A stretch of 64,000 nt of DNA, taken from NCBI GenBank assembly GCA_902611145.1, contig CACLYO010000002.1:1-64000 (forward strand), read 5' to 3'. Within the stretch, counting starts at the first letter, position 1; the number at the start of each line of letters is the position of its first letter. Shown here piece by piece: positions 47,214 through 56,096 of this stretch. This DNA comes from an uncultured Pelagibacteraceae bacterium. Its GTDB lineage: Bacteria; Pseudomonadota; Alphaproteobacteria; Pelagibacterales; Pelagibacteraceae. The notes under the pieces were generated by a model that was not told the DNA's origin, did no database searches, and saw nothing but the letters and a program-made list of their open reading frames with translations. A program made the position numbers and the translations under genes.

Positions 47214-48147
47214 AGAAATCAAAATTTTATTAGCAGCACCACGAGGTTTTTGCGCCGGTGTTGATAGAGCAATCGAAATTGTTAAAAAAAGTATCGATAG
47301 ATATGGTGCTCCTGTATATGTCAGACATGAGATTGTACATAATAAACATGTTGTCGAAAGTTTAAAAAAAATTGGAGCTATTTTTGTAGAAGAATTATCT
47401 GAAATTAAAGATAAAACGCGTCCAGTAATTTTTTCAGCCCACGGGGTTCCTAAATCTGTACCGATGGAAGCTAATAATTTAAAGATGGAGTATGTTGATG
47501 CAACATGTCCATTAGTATCTAAAGTGCATAGAGAAGCTGAAAATTTATACAAAAATGGTTGTCATATAATTTTAATAGGACATAAAAATCACCCCGAAGT
47601 AATTGGCACGATGGGTCAAATTCCAAAAGATGGTATTAGTTTAATTGAAAATATTGGTGATGTAAAAAAGTATGAAATTAAAGATAGCAAAAATTTAGCT
47701 TTTGTTACGCAAACAACTCTTTCGGTTGATGATACAAAAGAAATAATATCAGCTTTAAAAAAAAAATTTCCAGAAATAAAAGAACCAAAGAAAGAAGACA
47801 TTTGTTATGCAACAACAAATAGACAGGCTGCTGTTAAAAAAATTGCAAAAAAATGCGATATGTTTTTTGTTATTGGAAGTAGAAATTCATCTAACTCTTT
47901 AAGATTGGTAGAAGTTGCAAAAAACTCTGGATGTGAAAATTCAAGACTAATTCATTCGGAAAGTACAATTCCTTTAAATGAAATTGAAAATTATAAAACG
48001 ATAGGAATTTCCTCTGGAGCCTCTGCTCCTGAAATATTAGTTGATAATTTTATAAATAGTTTAAAAAAACAATTTACGATAGAAATAAAAGAAGTAGAAA
48101 TAGTTAAGGAAGATATAACATTTAAAATTCCAGGGAAATTAAACTAG
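47203..48147 (+). CDS. ispH: 4-hydroxy-3-methylbut-2-enyl diphosphate reductase
   Basis: IspH (LytB) is the iron-sulfur enzyme of the last MEP-pathway step, yielding IPP and DMAPP. With ATG 47203 it has 314 residues and overlaps blh by 11 bp. Cluster and substrate motifs are PRGFCAGVDRAIEIV, the EIVHNKHVVE segment, VDATCPLVSKVH with the second Cys, and CYATTNRQAA with the third. Its position directly behind blh places isoprenoid precursor supply in the same unit as retinal synthesis. Confidence 0.97.
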   Translation: MKNKEIKILLAAPRGFCAGVDRAIEIVKKSIDRYGAPVYVRHEIVHNKHVVESLKKIGAIFVEELSEIKDKTRPVIFSAHGVPKSVPMEANNLKMEYVDATCPLVSKVHREAENLYKNGCHIILIGHKNHPEVIGTMGQIPKDGISLIENIGDVKKYEIKDSKNLAFVTQTTLSVDDTKEIISALKKKFPEIKEPKKEDICYATTNRQAAVKKIAKKCDMFFVIGSRNSSNSLRLVEVAKNSGCENSRLIHSESTIPLNEIENYKTIGISSGASAPEILVDNFINSLKKQFTIEIKEVEIVKEDITFKIPGKLN

Positions 48148-49116
48148 ATGGCAATATATACAAAAATTTCTTTAAAACATATTCGATTAATCGAAAAAAA
48201 TTATAATTTAGGAAAAATAATTCATTTTAAAGGTATTAAAAAAGGAATTGAAAATACTAATTATCTTTTAAAAACAAATAATAAAAAATTCATACTAACA
48301 CTTTTTGAAAAAAGAGTTCAAAAGAAAGATTTACCTTTCTTTATGAATTTAATGGATAAATTAAGTAAATATAAAGTTAACTGTCCAAAACCTCAAAAAA
48401 ATAAAAAAGGAGGCTTTTTGATAAAAATTAAAAATAAAATTGGTTCTATTGTTTCTTTTGTTGAAGGAAAAGATAAATTAAAACTAAATGAAAAAAACTG
48501 TTATGAAATTGGTAAAAATATAGCAAAACTTCATAAAGCATCAAAAAAAATAAAACTTTATAGAAAAAATTCTTTATCTTTAAAAGATTGGCCAAAATTA
48601 TTAAATAAAATTGGAAATAAATCCAAAATTATTAGTCCTAATTTAAATACTTTAATGAAGACTACTTTTTTACAAATAAAAAATGAATGGCCAAAAAATT
48701 TACCTTATGGAATTATTCATGCCGATTTGTTTATTGATAATATTTTTTTTAAGAAAAGTAAATTTCATGGATATATAGACTTCTATTTTGCATGTAATGA
48801 TTTTTTAATGTACGAAATTGCTATCTGCATTAATGCATTATGCTTTAATAAAAAAAATAATAAATTTATATTTAATAAGAGAAAATCAACAAATCTCATT
48901 AGAGGCTATTCAAAAATAAGAAAGTTTTCTAATAAAGAAAAAAAATCTTTAAATGTTTTATGTAGAGGTGCAGCTCTTAGATATTTACTAACAAGAACTT
49001 ATGATTACTTAAATACTCCAAAAAGTGCCGTTATCAAGATAAAGAATCCAAGGGAATATATTCAAAAACTTAAAGTGCATAATCAATTTAGCAATTTTAA
49101 AAATTATTATAATTAA
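48148..49116 (+). CDS. thrB: Homoserine kinase (APH-fold type)
   Basis: This homoserine kinase is of the aminoglycoside-phosphotransferase-like ThrB type, which replaces the GHMP form in many alphaproteobacteria. The 322 residues start MAIYTKISLKHIRLIEKNYNLG. They include GIENTNYLL near the ATP site and the catalytic GIIHADLFIDNIFF, with YIDFYFACND for the metal site. It follows ispH with no gap. Threonine synthase (thrC) is nearby on the opposite strand, completing the branch to threonine. Confidence 0.92.
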   Translation: MAIYTKISLKHIRLIEKNYNLGKIIHFKGIKKGIENTNYLLKTNNKKFILTLFEKRVQKKDLPFFMNLMDKLSKYKVNCPKPQKNKKGGFLIKIKNKIGSIVSFVEGKDKLKLNEKNCYEIGKNIAKLHKASKKIKLYRKNSLSLKDWPKLLNKIGNKSKIISPNLNTLMKTTFLQIKNEWPKNLPYGIIHADLFIDNIFFKKSKFHGYIDFYFACNDFLMYEIAICINALCFNKKNNKFIFNKRKSTNLIRGYSKIRKFSNKEKKSLNVLCRGAALRYLLTRTYDYLNTPKSAVIKIKNPREYIQKLKVHNQFSNFKNYYN

Positions 49117-49539
49117 ATGATTAAAATTTATACTGATGGTTCTTGTTTAGAAAATCCAGGAAATGGTGGATGGGCAGCAATAATCATTGACGAAGGGAAA
49201 AAAGCTGAGATTAAGGGAAGTAAAAAAAATACTACAAATAATCAAATGGAATTGCTTGCTCCAATTCAAGCTTTAAAAAAAATTCCAAAAGGTAGTAATG
49301 TTCAAATTTTTACAGACTCTAAATATGTCAAGTCAGGAATAACTGAGTGGATCCATAATTGGAAAAAAAATGGATGGAAAACTGCAAATAAAGAGCCAGT
49401 TAAAAATAAAGAACTTTGGGAAGAGTTAGATCTTTTAGCTAATGAATTTGAAATAAGTTGGAATTGGGTAAAGGCACATTCAACAGATAAATTAAATAAC
49501 GAAGTTGATTTACTTGCTAGAGAAGCTGCAAATTTATAA
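49117..49539 (+). CDS. rnhA: Ribonuclease HI
   Basis: RNase HI degrades RNA in RNA-DNA hybrids. The 140 residues hold the four acidic residues: D7 in IYTDGSCLENPGNGGWA, the Glu in NNQMELLAP, the Asp in IFTDSKYV, and the final Asp in NNEVDLLAREAA. The basic-protrusion region WKKNGWKTANKEPVKNKELW is present. It directly follows thrB, as it often does in alphaproteobacteria, and ends the crt-to-rnhA run. Confidence 0.97.
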   Translation: MIKIYTDGSCLENPGNGGWAAIIIDEGKKAEIKGSKKNTTNNQMELLAPIQALKKIPKGSNVQIFTDSKYVKSGITEWIHNWKKNGWKTANKEPVKNKELWEELDLLANEFEISWNWVKAHSTDKLNNEVDLLAREAANL

Positions 49540-49546
49540 TCGGAGT

Positions 49547-49570
49547 AAGTTGCAACGGAACGACTTTTAT
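49547..49570 (+). terminator. Possible weak terminator after rnhA
   Basis: AAGTTG and CGACTT can pair (one G-U) around an 8-base loop and are followed by TTAT. It lies in the 36-bp gap between the convergent rnhA and adenine deaminase genes. The stem is short, so this is tentative. Confidence 0.35.
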
Positions 49571-49575
49571 CTAAT

Positions 49576-50574
49576 TTAAATCTTTAAGATAAATTCTTTT
49601 TTTTTTTCTTCACTTAAAAATGAAGATTTAAAAGAGTTAATTAATAAAGTTTTTATATCTTCAAAAGAAAGATTTAATGCCACTTGAGTTTCAATTAAAT
49701 TTTGATTTAGATAACCTCCAAAATAAGCTGGATCATCTGAGTTAATCGTCACCATTAATTTTTTATCCAACATTTTCTTTAAATTATGATCGTTTAATTT
49801 ATCAAAAACTTTTAATTTTATATTTGAGAGAGGACAGACTGTTAGAGGAACTTGATTTTTCAACAGTTTTTCTACCAATTTTTTATCTTTAAGACATTGA
49901 ACACCATGATCAATTCTTTTTACATTAAGAAGATTTAACGCTTCCCACATATATTCTGGTGGTCCTTCCTCACCTGCATGAGCAACGGTTATAAAGTTGT
50001 TTTCAGCTGCCTTTTTAAATAATTTTTCAAACTTTTTTGGAGGATTACCCATTTCTGAAGAGTCTAATCCAATTCCAAATATCTTATCTTTATGAATAAT
50101 AGCTTGATCTAAAATTTTAAAACACTCATCCTCACTTAAATGTCTTAAAAAACACATAATAATTTTAAAACTTAAGCCAAATTCTTTTTCTGCTTTTTTA
50201 AGAGCTTTGTAAATTCCATTTATAATAATATCAAAACTAATTCCTCTATTTGTATGAGTTTGAGGATCAAAAAAAATTTCTGTATGAACAATATTATCTT
50301 CTTTACATTTTAATGCATAAGCCCATGTAAGTTCGAAGAAATCTTTTTCTTTTAATAATACTTTTGCTCCTTCATAATATATTTTCAGAAAAGATTCTAA
50401 GTTACTAAAATTATATGCTTTTTTTGCTTCATCAATATTTTTAAATGGAATTTGAACATTATTCCTTTTAGCTAATGAAAACATTTGTTCAGGCTCAAGA
50501 GTTCCTTCTATATGTAAATGCAATTCAGCTTTTGGTGATTTTTTTATAAATTTTTGTATACTAATATTATTCAT
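49576..50574 (-). CDS. Adenine deaminase (adenosine deaminase-like family)
   Basis: This zinc hydrolase of the adenosine/AMP deaminase superfamily has 332 residues. Zinc ligands are H19 and H21 (AELHLHIEGTL), H199 (VAHAGEEGPPEY), and D280 (NSDDPAYFGG), with the catalytic E202. The segments EIFFDPQTHTNRGI, EEGPPEYMWEAL and CPLSNIKLKVF are characteristic of the adenine-deaminase (Aah1-like) branch rather than true adenosine deaminase. It would turn adenine into hypoxanthine for purine salvage. It overlaps the upstream thrC by 8 bp. Confidence 0.82.
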   Translation of the reverse strand: MNNISIQKFIKKSPKAELHLHIEGTLEPEQMFSLAKRNNVQIPFKNIDEAKKAYNFSNLESFLKIYYEGAKVLLKEKDFFELTWAYALKCKEDNIVHTEIFFDPQTHTNRGISFDIIINGIYKALKKAEKEFGLSFKIIMCFLRHLSEDECFKILDQAIIHKDKIFGIGLDSSEMGNPPKKFEKLFKKAAENNFITVAHAGEEGPPEYMWEALNLLNVKRIDHGVQCLKDKKLVEKLLKNQVPLTVCPLSNIKLKVFDKLNDHNLKKMLDKKLMVTINSDDPAYFGGYLNQNLIETQVALNLSFEDIKTLLINSFKSSFLSEEKKKEFILKI

Positions 50575-51934
50575 TACTTTTAACGAATTTTTTTACCTCT
50601 TCTGTATTATTTTTTAATACTTGAAAATTTTCGTCTTTATCAAGTACATGCTGAAGTTCTTCTGGCAATTTTTCATGTTTATTTATTGCATTTTTTGTAG
50701 CATCTGGAAATTTACATGGATGTGCAGTTGATAAAACAACACAATCATTAAAAGATAGTTTTTTTGCAGCCCCTACTCCAACCGCTGTATGAGGATCTAA
50801 TATTATATTATTTTCTTCATAATTTTTTTTAATAATCTCTAAAGTTTCTTGTTCATTGCAACTTTCAGATAAAAAATCCTTTTGAATTATATCTAAATTG
50901 TTTTTTTCAATTTGATAAGAATTTTGTTTAATTTTTTTCATTATGTCTGCAGTTATTTTAGAGTTAGAATTATTTACATAATAAATTAATCTTTCAAAGT
51001 TACTGGCTAATTGAATATCCATACTAGGTGAGGATGTTTCTTTAACTTCTTTTGAAATATAATCTCCTTTTGAAATAGCTCTATGCAAAATATCATTTTC
51101 GTTTGTTGCAACAATTAGTTTATCAATTGGTAATCCCATTTTCTTTGCAAGGTAGCCTGCAAAGACATCACCAAAATTTCCTGTTGGAACTGAAAAAGAA
51201 ATATTTTCTTTGCCTAATTTAAAATATGAGTAAAAATAATACACTGCTTGAGCAATAATTCTTGCCCAATTTATTGAATTCACACCTGACATATTTATAG
51301 ATTTAGAAAACTCAAGATCAGAGAACATTTGTTTTACAATATTTTGACAATCATCAAAATTTCCATCTATAGCGATATTAAAAACATTTTTTTCTTCCAC
51401 AGTAGTCATTATTTTTCTTTGAACAGAAGAAATTTTGTTGTTTGGATGTAAGACAAATATATTTAAATTAGATTTTCCTTTAATTGCATCAATAGCTGCT
51501 GCACCAGTATCTCCAGAAGTTGCAACAACTATATTTATTTTTTTGTCATTTTTATTTAAATAATATTCATACAGATTACCAATAAATTGCATTGCAACAT
51601 CTTTAAATGCTAGTGTTGGACCATGAAATAATTCTAATAATTTTATTTCTCCAACATTTGAAAGTTTAATAACTTCTTTTTCTCTAAATGTTGAGTATGA
51701 TTTTTTAATTAAAGGTGAAAGTTCTTCTTTAGAGATAAAATCTGATGAAAATAGATTTATTATTTCAGTAGATAGTTCATTATAATTTAAATTTTTAAGT
51801 TCTAATAATTCTGCTGAACTATATTTTTTTAATAATTTTGGTACATAAAGTCCTCCATCATCAGCCAAACCTTTTACAAAAACATCCTCAAAACTATACT
51901 CTTTAGAATTGTCTCTGGTACTTACATATCTCAT
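50567..51934 (-). CDS. thrC: Threonine synthase
   Basis: PLP-dependent ThrC converts O-phosphohomoserine to threonine. The 455-residue length and the start MRYVSTRDNSKEYSFEDVFVKGLADDGGLYVP are typical of the long proteobacterial type. The PLP lysine lies in HGPTLAFKDVAMQF. VVATSGDTGAAAIDAIKG forms the phosphate loop, and VPTGNFGDVFAGYLAKKMGLP follows. It overlaps the adenine deaminase gene by 8 bp and follows ctaB after 41 bp. Confidence 0.96.
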   Translation of the reverse strand: MRYVSTRDNSKEYSFEDVFVKGLADDGGLYVPKLLKKYSSAELLELKNLNYNELSTEIINLFSSDFISKEELSPLIKKSYSTFREKEVIKLSNVGEIKLLELFHGPTLAFKDVAMQFIGNLYEYYLNKNDKKINIVVATSGDTGAAAIDAIKGKSNLNIFVLHPNNKISSVQRKIMTTVEEKNVFNIAIDGNFDDCQNIVKQMFSDLEFSKSINMSGVNSINWARIIAQAVYYFYSYFKLGKENISFSVPTGNFGDVFAGYLAKKMGLPIDKLIVATNENDILHRAISKGDYISKEVKETSSPSMDIQLASNFERLIYYVNNSNSKITADIMKKIKQNSYQIEKNNLDIIQKDFLSESCNEQETLEIIKKNYEENNIILDPHTAVGVGAAKKLSFNDCVVLSTAHPCKFPDATKNAINKHEKLPEELQHVLDKDENFQVLKNNTEEVKKFVKSNE

Positions 51935-51975
51935 GAATTTTTTTTACCATTTTCTTACAAAATAAATAGAATTAT

Positions 51976-52890
51976 TTATCTTATAATCTGGTCTATCAAA
52001 AATAGTACAAATAGCAAAAATAAGTAGAAAATTGAGTAAGAAAATACCTTTTGGGCCTTTTTTAATTCAAATTTATTCTTTTTATATTTGAATAAATCAT
52101 AACAAATATAATTGTAATAAAGCGTCATTGATAAAGAGGTAATTAAAAATATTTCACCTACAAAACCTATATAATAAGGAATTATAACTATTGGCAGCAT
52201 AAAAAGAGAATAAACAAATATTCTTTTCTTAGTTTCCTCAATTCCATTAGTAATTGGCAACATTGGAATTTTTGCTTTCTCATAATCTTTAGCTTTATAA
52301 AGGCTCAAAGCCCAGAAATGGGATGGTGTCCAATAAAATATAATTAAAAAGAAAGTGATTGGTTCAAAAGTTAAAGAGTTTGTTGCTATGGTCCAACCTA
52401 TTACTGGAGGCAAAGCACCTGATGCTCCTCCTATTACAATGTTTTGTGGAGTTTTTCTTTTTAACCAAATTGTGTAAACAAATAAATAAAATGCAATTGT
52501 TATAAATAGTAATAAAGCGGATAAAAAATTTGAAAAATAATATAATCCGGTAATTGAAATTATTGACAAAATAATTCCAAATATTAAAGCTTGGTCTTTG
52601 CTAATTTTTCCTGTTGGTATTGGTCTAAGACATGTTCTTGTCATTAACTTATCTAAATCAGCCTCATACCACATATTCAAAGTACCAGCTGCTCCCGCTC
52701 CTATAGTCACAAAAAAAATGCTAATTAATGAATCAAATAAAGGAATTGTATTTGGAGATGTTAATAGTCCAACTGCACAAGTAAAAATGACCAAAGACAT
52801 AACCCTTGGCTTCATAAGTAATAATAAAGATTTTAGATATGATAAAATATTAAAAGAAACAGTTTTTTTATTAATTATATTTACAGTCAC
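51976..52890 (-). CDS. ctaB: Protoheme IX farnesyltransferase (heme O synthase)
   Basis: This polytopic UbiA-superfamily prenyltransferase adds a farnesyl group to heme B to make heme O, a precursor of heme A for aa3 oxidases. The 304 residues have the first Asp-rich region NMWYEADLDKLMTRTCLRPIPTG. They also have NIVIGGASGALPPVIGW and the second region FYWTPSHFWALSLYKAKDYEKAKIPMLP. It is the last gene of the oxidase group, just downstream of the 87-residue membrane protein gene (2-bp gap). Confidence 0.95.
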   Translation of the reverse strand: MTVNIINKKTVSFNILSYLKSLLLLMKPRVMSLVIFTCAVGLLTSPNTIPLFDSLISIFFVTIGAGAAGTLNMWYEADLDKLMTRTCLRPIPTGKISKDQALIFGIILSIISITGLYYFSNFLSALLLFITIAFYLFVYTIWLKRKTPQNIVIGGASGALPPVIGWTIATNSLTFEPITFFLIIFYWTPSHFWALSLYKAKDYEKAKIPMLPITNGIEETKKRIFVYSLFMLPIVIIPYYIGFVGEIFLITSLSMTLYYNYICYDLFKYKKNKFELKKAQKVFSYSIFYLFLLFVLFLIDQIIR

Positions 52891-52892
52891 TT

Positions 52893-53156
52893 TTAATCAA
52901 CATTAAGTGATATAAATATTACTATTAATATTAAACCAATAATAAGCACATGGTTTCCAAGATCAAACAAACCTACCTTAGGATTTTTTTTATCAATAAT
53001 TTTTCTATGCAAAGGAAGTTGGTCATATGGATTCATTTTAATTTCTGATCCCTCATTTTTTTCATTTTCAACTTTTATTGAAAAACCAAACCAAGTTATA
53101 TAAATAAAAAATAAAAAAAATAATAAAAATCCAGCTAATATAGTGTATCCATCCAT
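52893..53156 (-). CDS. Small membrane protein in the cytochrome oxidase cluster, unknown
   Basis: An 87-residue protein with an N-terminal TM helix (about 4-25), a charged middle (VENEKNEGSEIKMNPYDQLPLHRKIIDKKN), and a C-terminal helix (about 67-84). I do not recognise the family. Its place between the subunit IV-like gene (6-bp gap) and ctaB (2-bp gap) suggests a role in assembly of, or as a small subunit of, this oxidase. Confidence 0.6.
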   Translation of the reverse strand: MDGYTILAGFLLFFLFFIYITWFGFSIKVENEKNEGSEIKMNPYDQLPLHRKIIDKKNPKVGLFDLGNHVLIIGLILIVIFISLNVD

Positions 53157-53162
53157 AAATTC

Positions 53163-53498
53163 TTATCCTCCTGTAACAAAATAAAATATTCTGGTAAAAA
53201 CAGTATACTCAAACTCTGCAACCATAAGAAATATAAAACATGCAATTGCGGTCATTGGCCACAAAAGAACGTTAACCAGTGCATAACGTTCCCAAAACAA
53301 ATGCATAAAAAAAGCCATAATTAATCCTGCTTTTAAAAACATAAATATTAATATTAAAGACCATCTCAACATCCCTTGAAAATTATACCAGTCAACCATG
53401 TATGAAAAAAAACTTAGAACGAATAAAAGGCCCCATATCCAAAGATAGATCCCTATCTTGTGAGTTGTTGCTTGTTCTTTTTTTTTTGTTTCATCCAT
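53163..53498 (-). CDS. Cytochrome c oxidase subunit IV-family protein
   Basis: This 111-residue protein has three TM helices and resembles the prokaryotic COX IV/CyoD-like small subunit. The helix LIFMFLKAGLIMAFFMHLFWER is the most family-like part. It follows subunit III with an 8-bp gap. Such subunits are not catalytic and are thought to support stability of subunits I and III. Confidence 0.78.
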   Translation of the reverse strand: MDETKKKEQATTHKIGIYLWIWGLLFVLSFFSYMVDWYNFQGMLRWSLILIFMFLKAGLIMAFFMHLFWERYALVNVLLWPMTAIACFIFLMVAEFEYTVFTRIFYFVTGG

Positions 53499-53506
53499 AA
53501 ATCAAA

Positions 53507-54217
53507 TTACCATAAATAAAAAAATGCAAAAATAAATACCCATACTAAATCAACAAAGTGCCAATACAATCCAAGAATTTCGATTTCAACATAATCACCC
53601 TTCATTGTAGTAAACCAGCCTCTTTTCCTCTCGTCATAGTGTCCGGCAAAAGTTTTATATGCATAAATAAATAAAAAAATTACACCTATTGAAACGTGTG
53701 TTCCGTGAAAACCAGTTATCATAAAGAAAAATGAACCAAATTGTGGAGCTCCAAATGGGTTTTCCCAAGGTCTTACTCCCTCATGAATAAGTTTTGACCA
53801 TTCAAACGCCTGCATACCAACAAAAGTAAGTCCACCTATAGCAGTAGCTAATATTAACCACCCGCACATTTTTCTATTTTTTTCATATCCATATTTGACA
53901 GCAAGCGCCATTGTTCCACTGCTTGTGATCAAAACAAATGTCATAATAGCAATAAGTAATAGAGGGACATCAACACCAAATACATGCAATCCAAATACTT
54001 CACTAGGATAAGGCCAATCCACTAATGTTGAGCCTCTTCCTTTCATGTAAGAAATTAAAAAACAGCTAAATATAAATGTGTCACTTAATAAAAAGATCCA
54101 CATCATTGCTTTACCCCAATGAACACCTTTGAACATAGTTTGGTCAGAACCAGTATCCTTGGCCATTCCGCTAAACCCAGGTTTAAATACGTAGCCTTCT
54201 ATTTTTGGATCAGACAT
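53507..54217 (-). CDS. coxC: Cytochrome c oxidase subunit III
   Basis: The 236-residue membrane protein is a heme-copper oxidase subunit III, with the conserved FFMITGFHGTHVSIGVIFL helix, MQAFEWSKLIHEG, and the C-terminal EILGLYWHFVDLVWVFIFAFFYLW. It is a shorter version than the mitochondrial type, with fewer N-terminal helices. It sits 6 bp after coxA. A second, more divergent subunit III-like gene occurs about 3.7 kb away at 57224-57904. Confidence 0.93.
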   Translation of the reverse strand: MSDPKIEGYVFKPGFSGMAKDTGSDQTMFKGVHWGKAMMWIFLLSDTFIFSCFLISYMKGRGSTLVDWPYPSEVFGLHVFGVDVPLLLIAIMTFVLITSSGTMALAVKYGYEKNRKMCGWLILATAIGGLTFVGMQAFEWSKLIHEGVRPWENPFGAPQFGSFFFMITGFHGTHVSIGVIFLFIYAYKTFAGHYDERKRGWFTTMKGDYVEIEILGLYWHFVDLVWVFIFAFFYLW

Positions 54218-54223
54218 TTTTTT

Positions 54224-56062
54224 TTAAGTTTTTTCTACTCCTGTGTCCACAACTTCACTTGGTGCTGTGGTTTGAGTAATAAAATCTTCCTTTGCTCCAG
54301 GAACACTATAGTCATAAGCCCATCTATGAACTACTGGAAGTCTATCACCCCAATTACCATGTTCAGGAGGAACTTTTGGAGTAAGCCATTCCAAAGAACA
54401 AGCTTGCCAAGGATTATGTCCAGCAGGTTTTCCTACTTTTAATGCTCTTATAATATTATAAATTAATATGAATTGTGCAGCGCCAACTAAGAAAGCTGCA
54501 AGGCTTATAAACTCGTTCATTCCTACCGCTGAAGTCATGTATGGACTATCATACATTTCAAAATATCTTCTAGGTACTCCAATAAATCCTAAGTAGTGCA
54601 TTGGGAAATAAATTGAATAAGCTCCTAAAAAAGTAAGCCAGAAGTGCCATTTTCCTAATTTTTCATCTAAAAATTTTCCCGCTACTAGAGGGAACCAATG
54701 ATAAACTGCTCCCATAATTACCATAAGAGGTGCAATACCCATTACCATATGAAAGTGTGCAATAACAAAATATGTATCTGATAATGGTACATCAACAGAA
54801 ACATTTCCTAAGAAAATACCTGTAATACCTCCGTTTACAAAAGTGACGATAAAACCAAGACACCAAAGCATAACAGTATTCATTCTAATATTTCCTCTCC
54901 AAAGAGTTAAAATCCAATTGTAAACCTTCATTGCTGTAGGAACTGCTATAATAAGAGTTGTAGTTGCAAAGAAAAATCCAAACCAAGGATTCATTCCGCT
55001 AACATACATATGGTGCGCCCAAACAAAAAAGCTTAGACCTCCAATACCAACGATAGCCCAAACCATCATTCTATAACCAAATATATTTTTTCTTGAATGA
55101 ACTGAAATTAAATCTGAAATTATCCCAAACGCAGGCAATGCAACAATGTAAACTTCTGGATGTCCAAAAAACCAAAATAAGTGTTGAAAAAGAATTGGAC
55201 TTCCGCCTCCATATTCTAAAACTTCACCAGCTTTTAATATTGTTGGCATAAAAAAACTTGTCCCAAGTACCTTATCTAAACTCATCATTAGCGCTCCTAC
55301 TAATAACGCTGGAAAAGCTAACATTGCTAGAACAGTTGCTGTAAAAATACCCCAAACCGTTAAAGGCATTCTCATTAATGTCATTCCTCTAGTACGAGCT
55401 TGTAAAACAGTAATTAAATAATTTAGTCCTCCCATAGTAAATCCAGCTACAAATAAAATTAAAGATAAGCACATTAATAATATTCCTGCACCAGATCCTG
55501 GAGTTCCCTCTAAAATGGTTTGTGGTGGATAAAGTGTCCATCCGGCTCCTGTTGGTCCACCTGGAACAAAAAAGCTTGATAATAAAACTAAAACTGCAAT
55601 AAAAAACATCCAAAAACTAACCATGTTAAGATAAGGGAAAACCATATCTCTAGCTCCAACCATTAATGGAATTAAGTAGTTTCCAAAGCCTCCAAGAAAA
55701 AGTGCAGTTAAAAAGTAAACTACCATTATCATTCCATGCATAGTAACAAACTGGTAATAGTGCTCTGCAGTCATAAAACCAGCTGCTCCTGGAAATCCTA
55801 ACTGTAAACGCATTAACCAAGAAAGAATAAGTCCAATTATTCCTGTAAATGTTGCTAAAAGAAAATATTGTACTCCAATAACTTTTGCATCCTGGCAAAA
55901 AACCCATTTAGTAATAAAGCTATGTCCATGATACAGATCTTGTTCAGGTATTTCAGCCGGTCTTACATAGTCTATATCAGGTGCAACACCTGATGTTCCC
56001 CCAGAAATAGTTTCTGAAGATTGCGCATGAACTGTTTTATTATCGTTATACTCTTCTGACAT
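54224..56062 (-). CDS. coxA: Cytochrome c oxidase subunit I
   Basis: This is the catalytic subunit with heme a and the heme a3-CuB centre. The 612 residues include the low-spin heme His in VTMHGMIMVVYF and the cross-linked His and Glu in FGHPEVYIVALPAFG. The CuB pair is WAHHMYVSGMNP, and heme a3 and heme a ligands are in IAHFHMVMG. The D-channel segment GARDMVFPYLN and the K-channel Lys in TAMKVYNW mark an A-type proton-pumping oxidase. The N-terminal 40 residues are polar. It lies between coxB (34-bp gap) and coxC. Confidence 0.97.
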   Translation of the reverse strand: MSEEYNDNKTVHAQSSETISGGTSGVAPDIDYVRPAEIPEQDLYHGHSFITKWVFCQDAKVIGVQYFLLATFTGIIGLILSWLMRLQLGFPGAAGFMTAEHYYQFVTMHGMIMVVYFLTALFLGGFGNYLIPLMVGARDMVFPYLNMVSFWMFFIAVLVLLSSFFVPGGPTGAGWTLYPPQTILEGTPGSGAGILLMCLSLILFVAGFTMGGLNYLITVLQARTRGMTLMRMPLTVWGIFTATVLAMLAFPALLVGALMMSLDKVLGTSFFMPTILKAGEVLEYGGGSPILFQHLFWFFGHPEVYIVALPAFGIISDLISVHSRKNIFGYRMMVWAIVGIGGLSFFVWAHHMYVSGMNPWFGFFFATTTLIIAVPTAMKVYNWILTLWRGNIRMNTVMLWCLGFIVTFVNGGITGIFLGNVSVDVPLSDTYFVIAHFHMVMGIAPLMVIMGAVYHWFPLVAGKFLDEKLGKWHFWLTFLGAYSIYFPMHYLGFIGVPRRYFEMYDSPYMTSAVGMNEFISLAAFLVGAAQFILIYNIIRALKVGKPAGHNPWQACSLEWLTPKVPPEHGNWGDRLPVVHRWAYDYSVPGAKEDFITQTTAPSEVVDTGVEKT

Positions 56063-56096
56063 TTTTTTCCTATGTATATATTAAAATGTTTATCAT

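Noticed and set aside
54119..54442. 107-residue plus-strand open frame across the coxC/coxA junction
   Set aside because: It lies antisense to two certain oxidase genes, and its Trp/Phe/Cys-rich composition is what reverse reading of membrane-protein codons gives.
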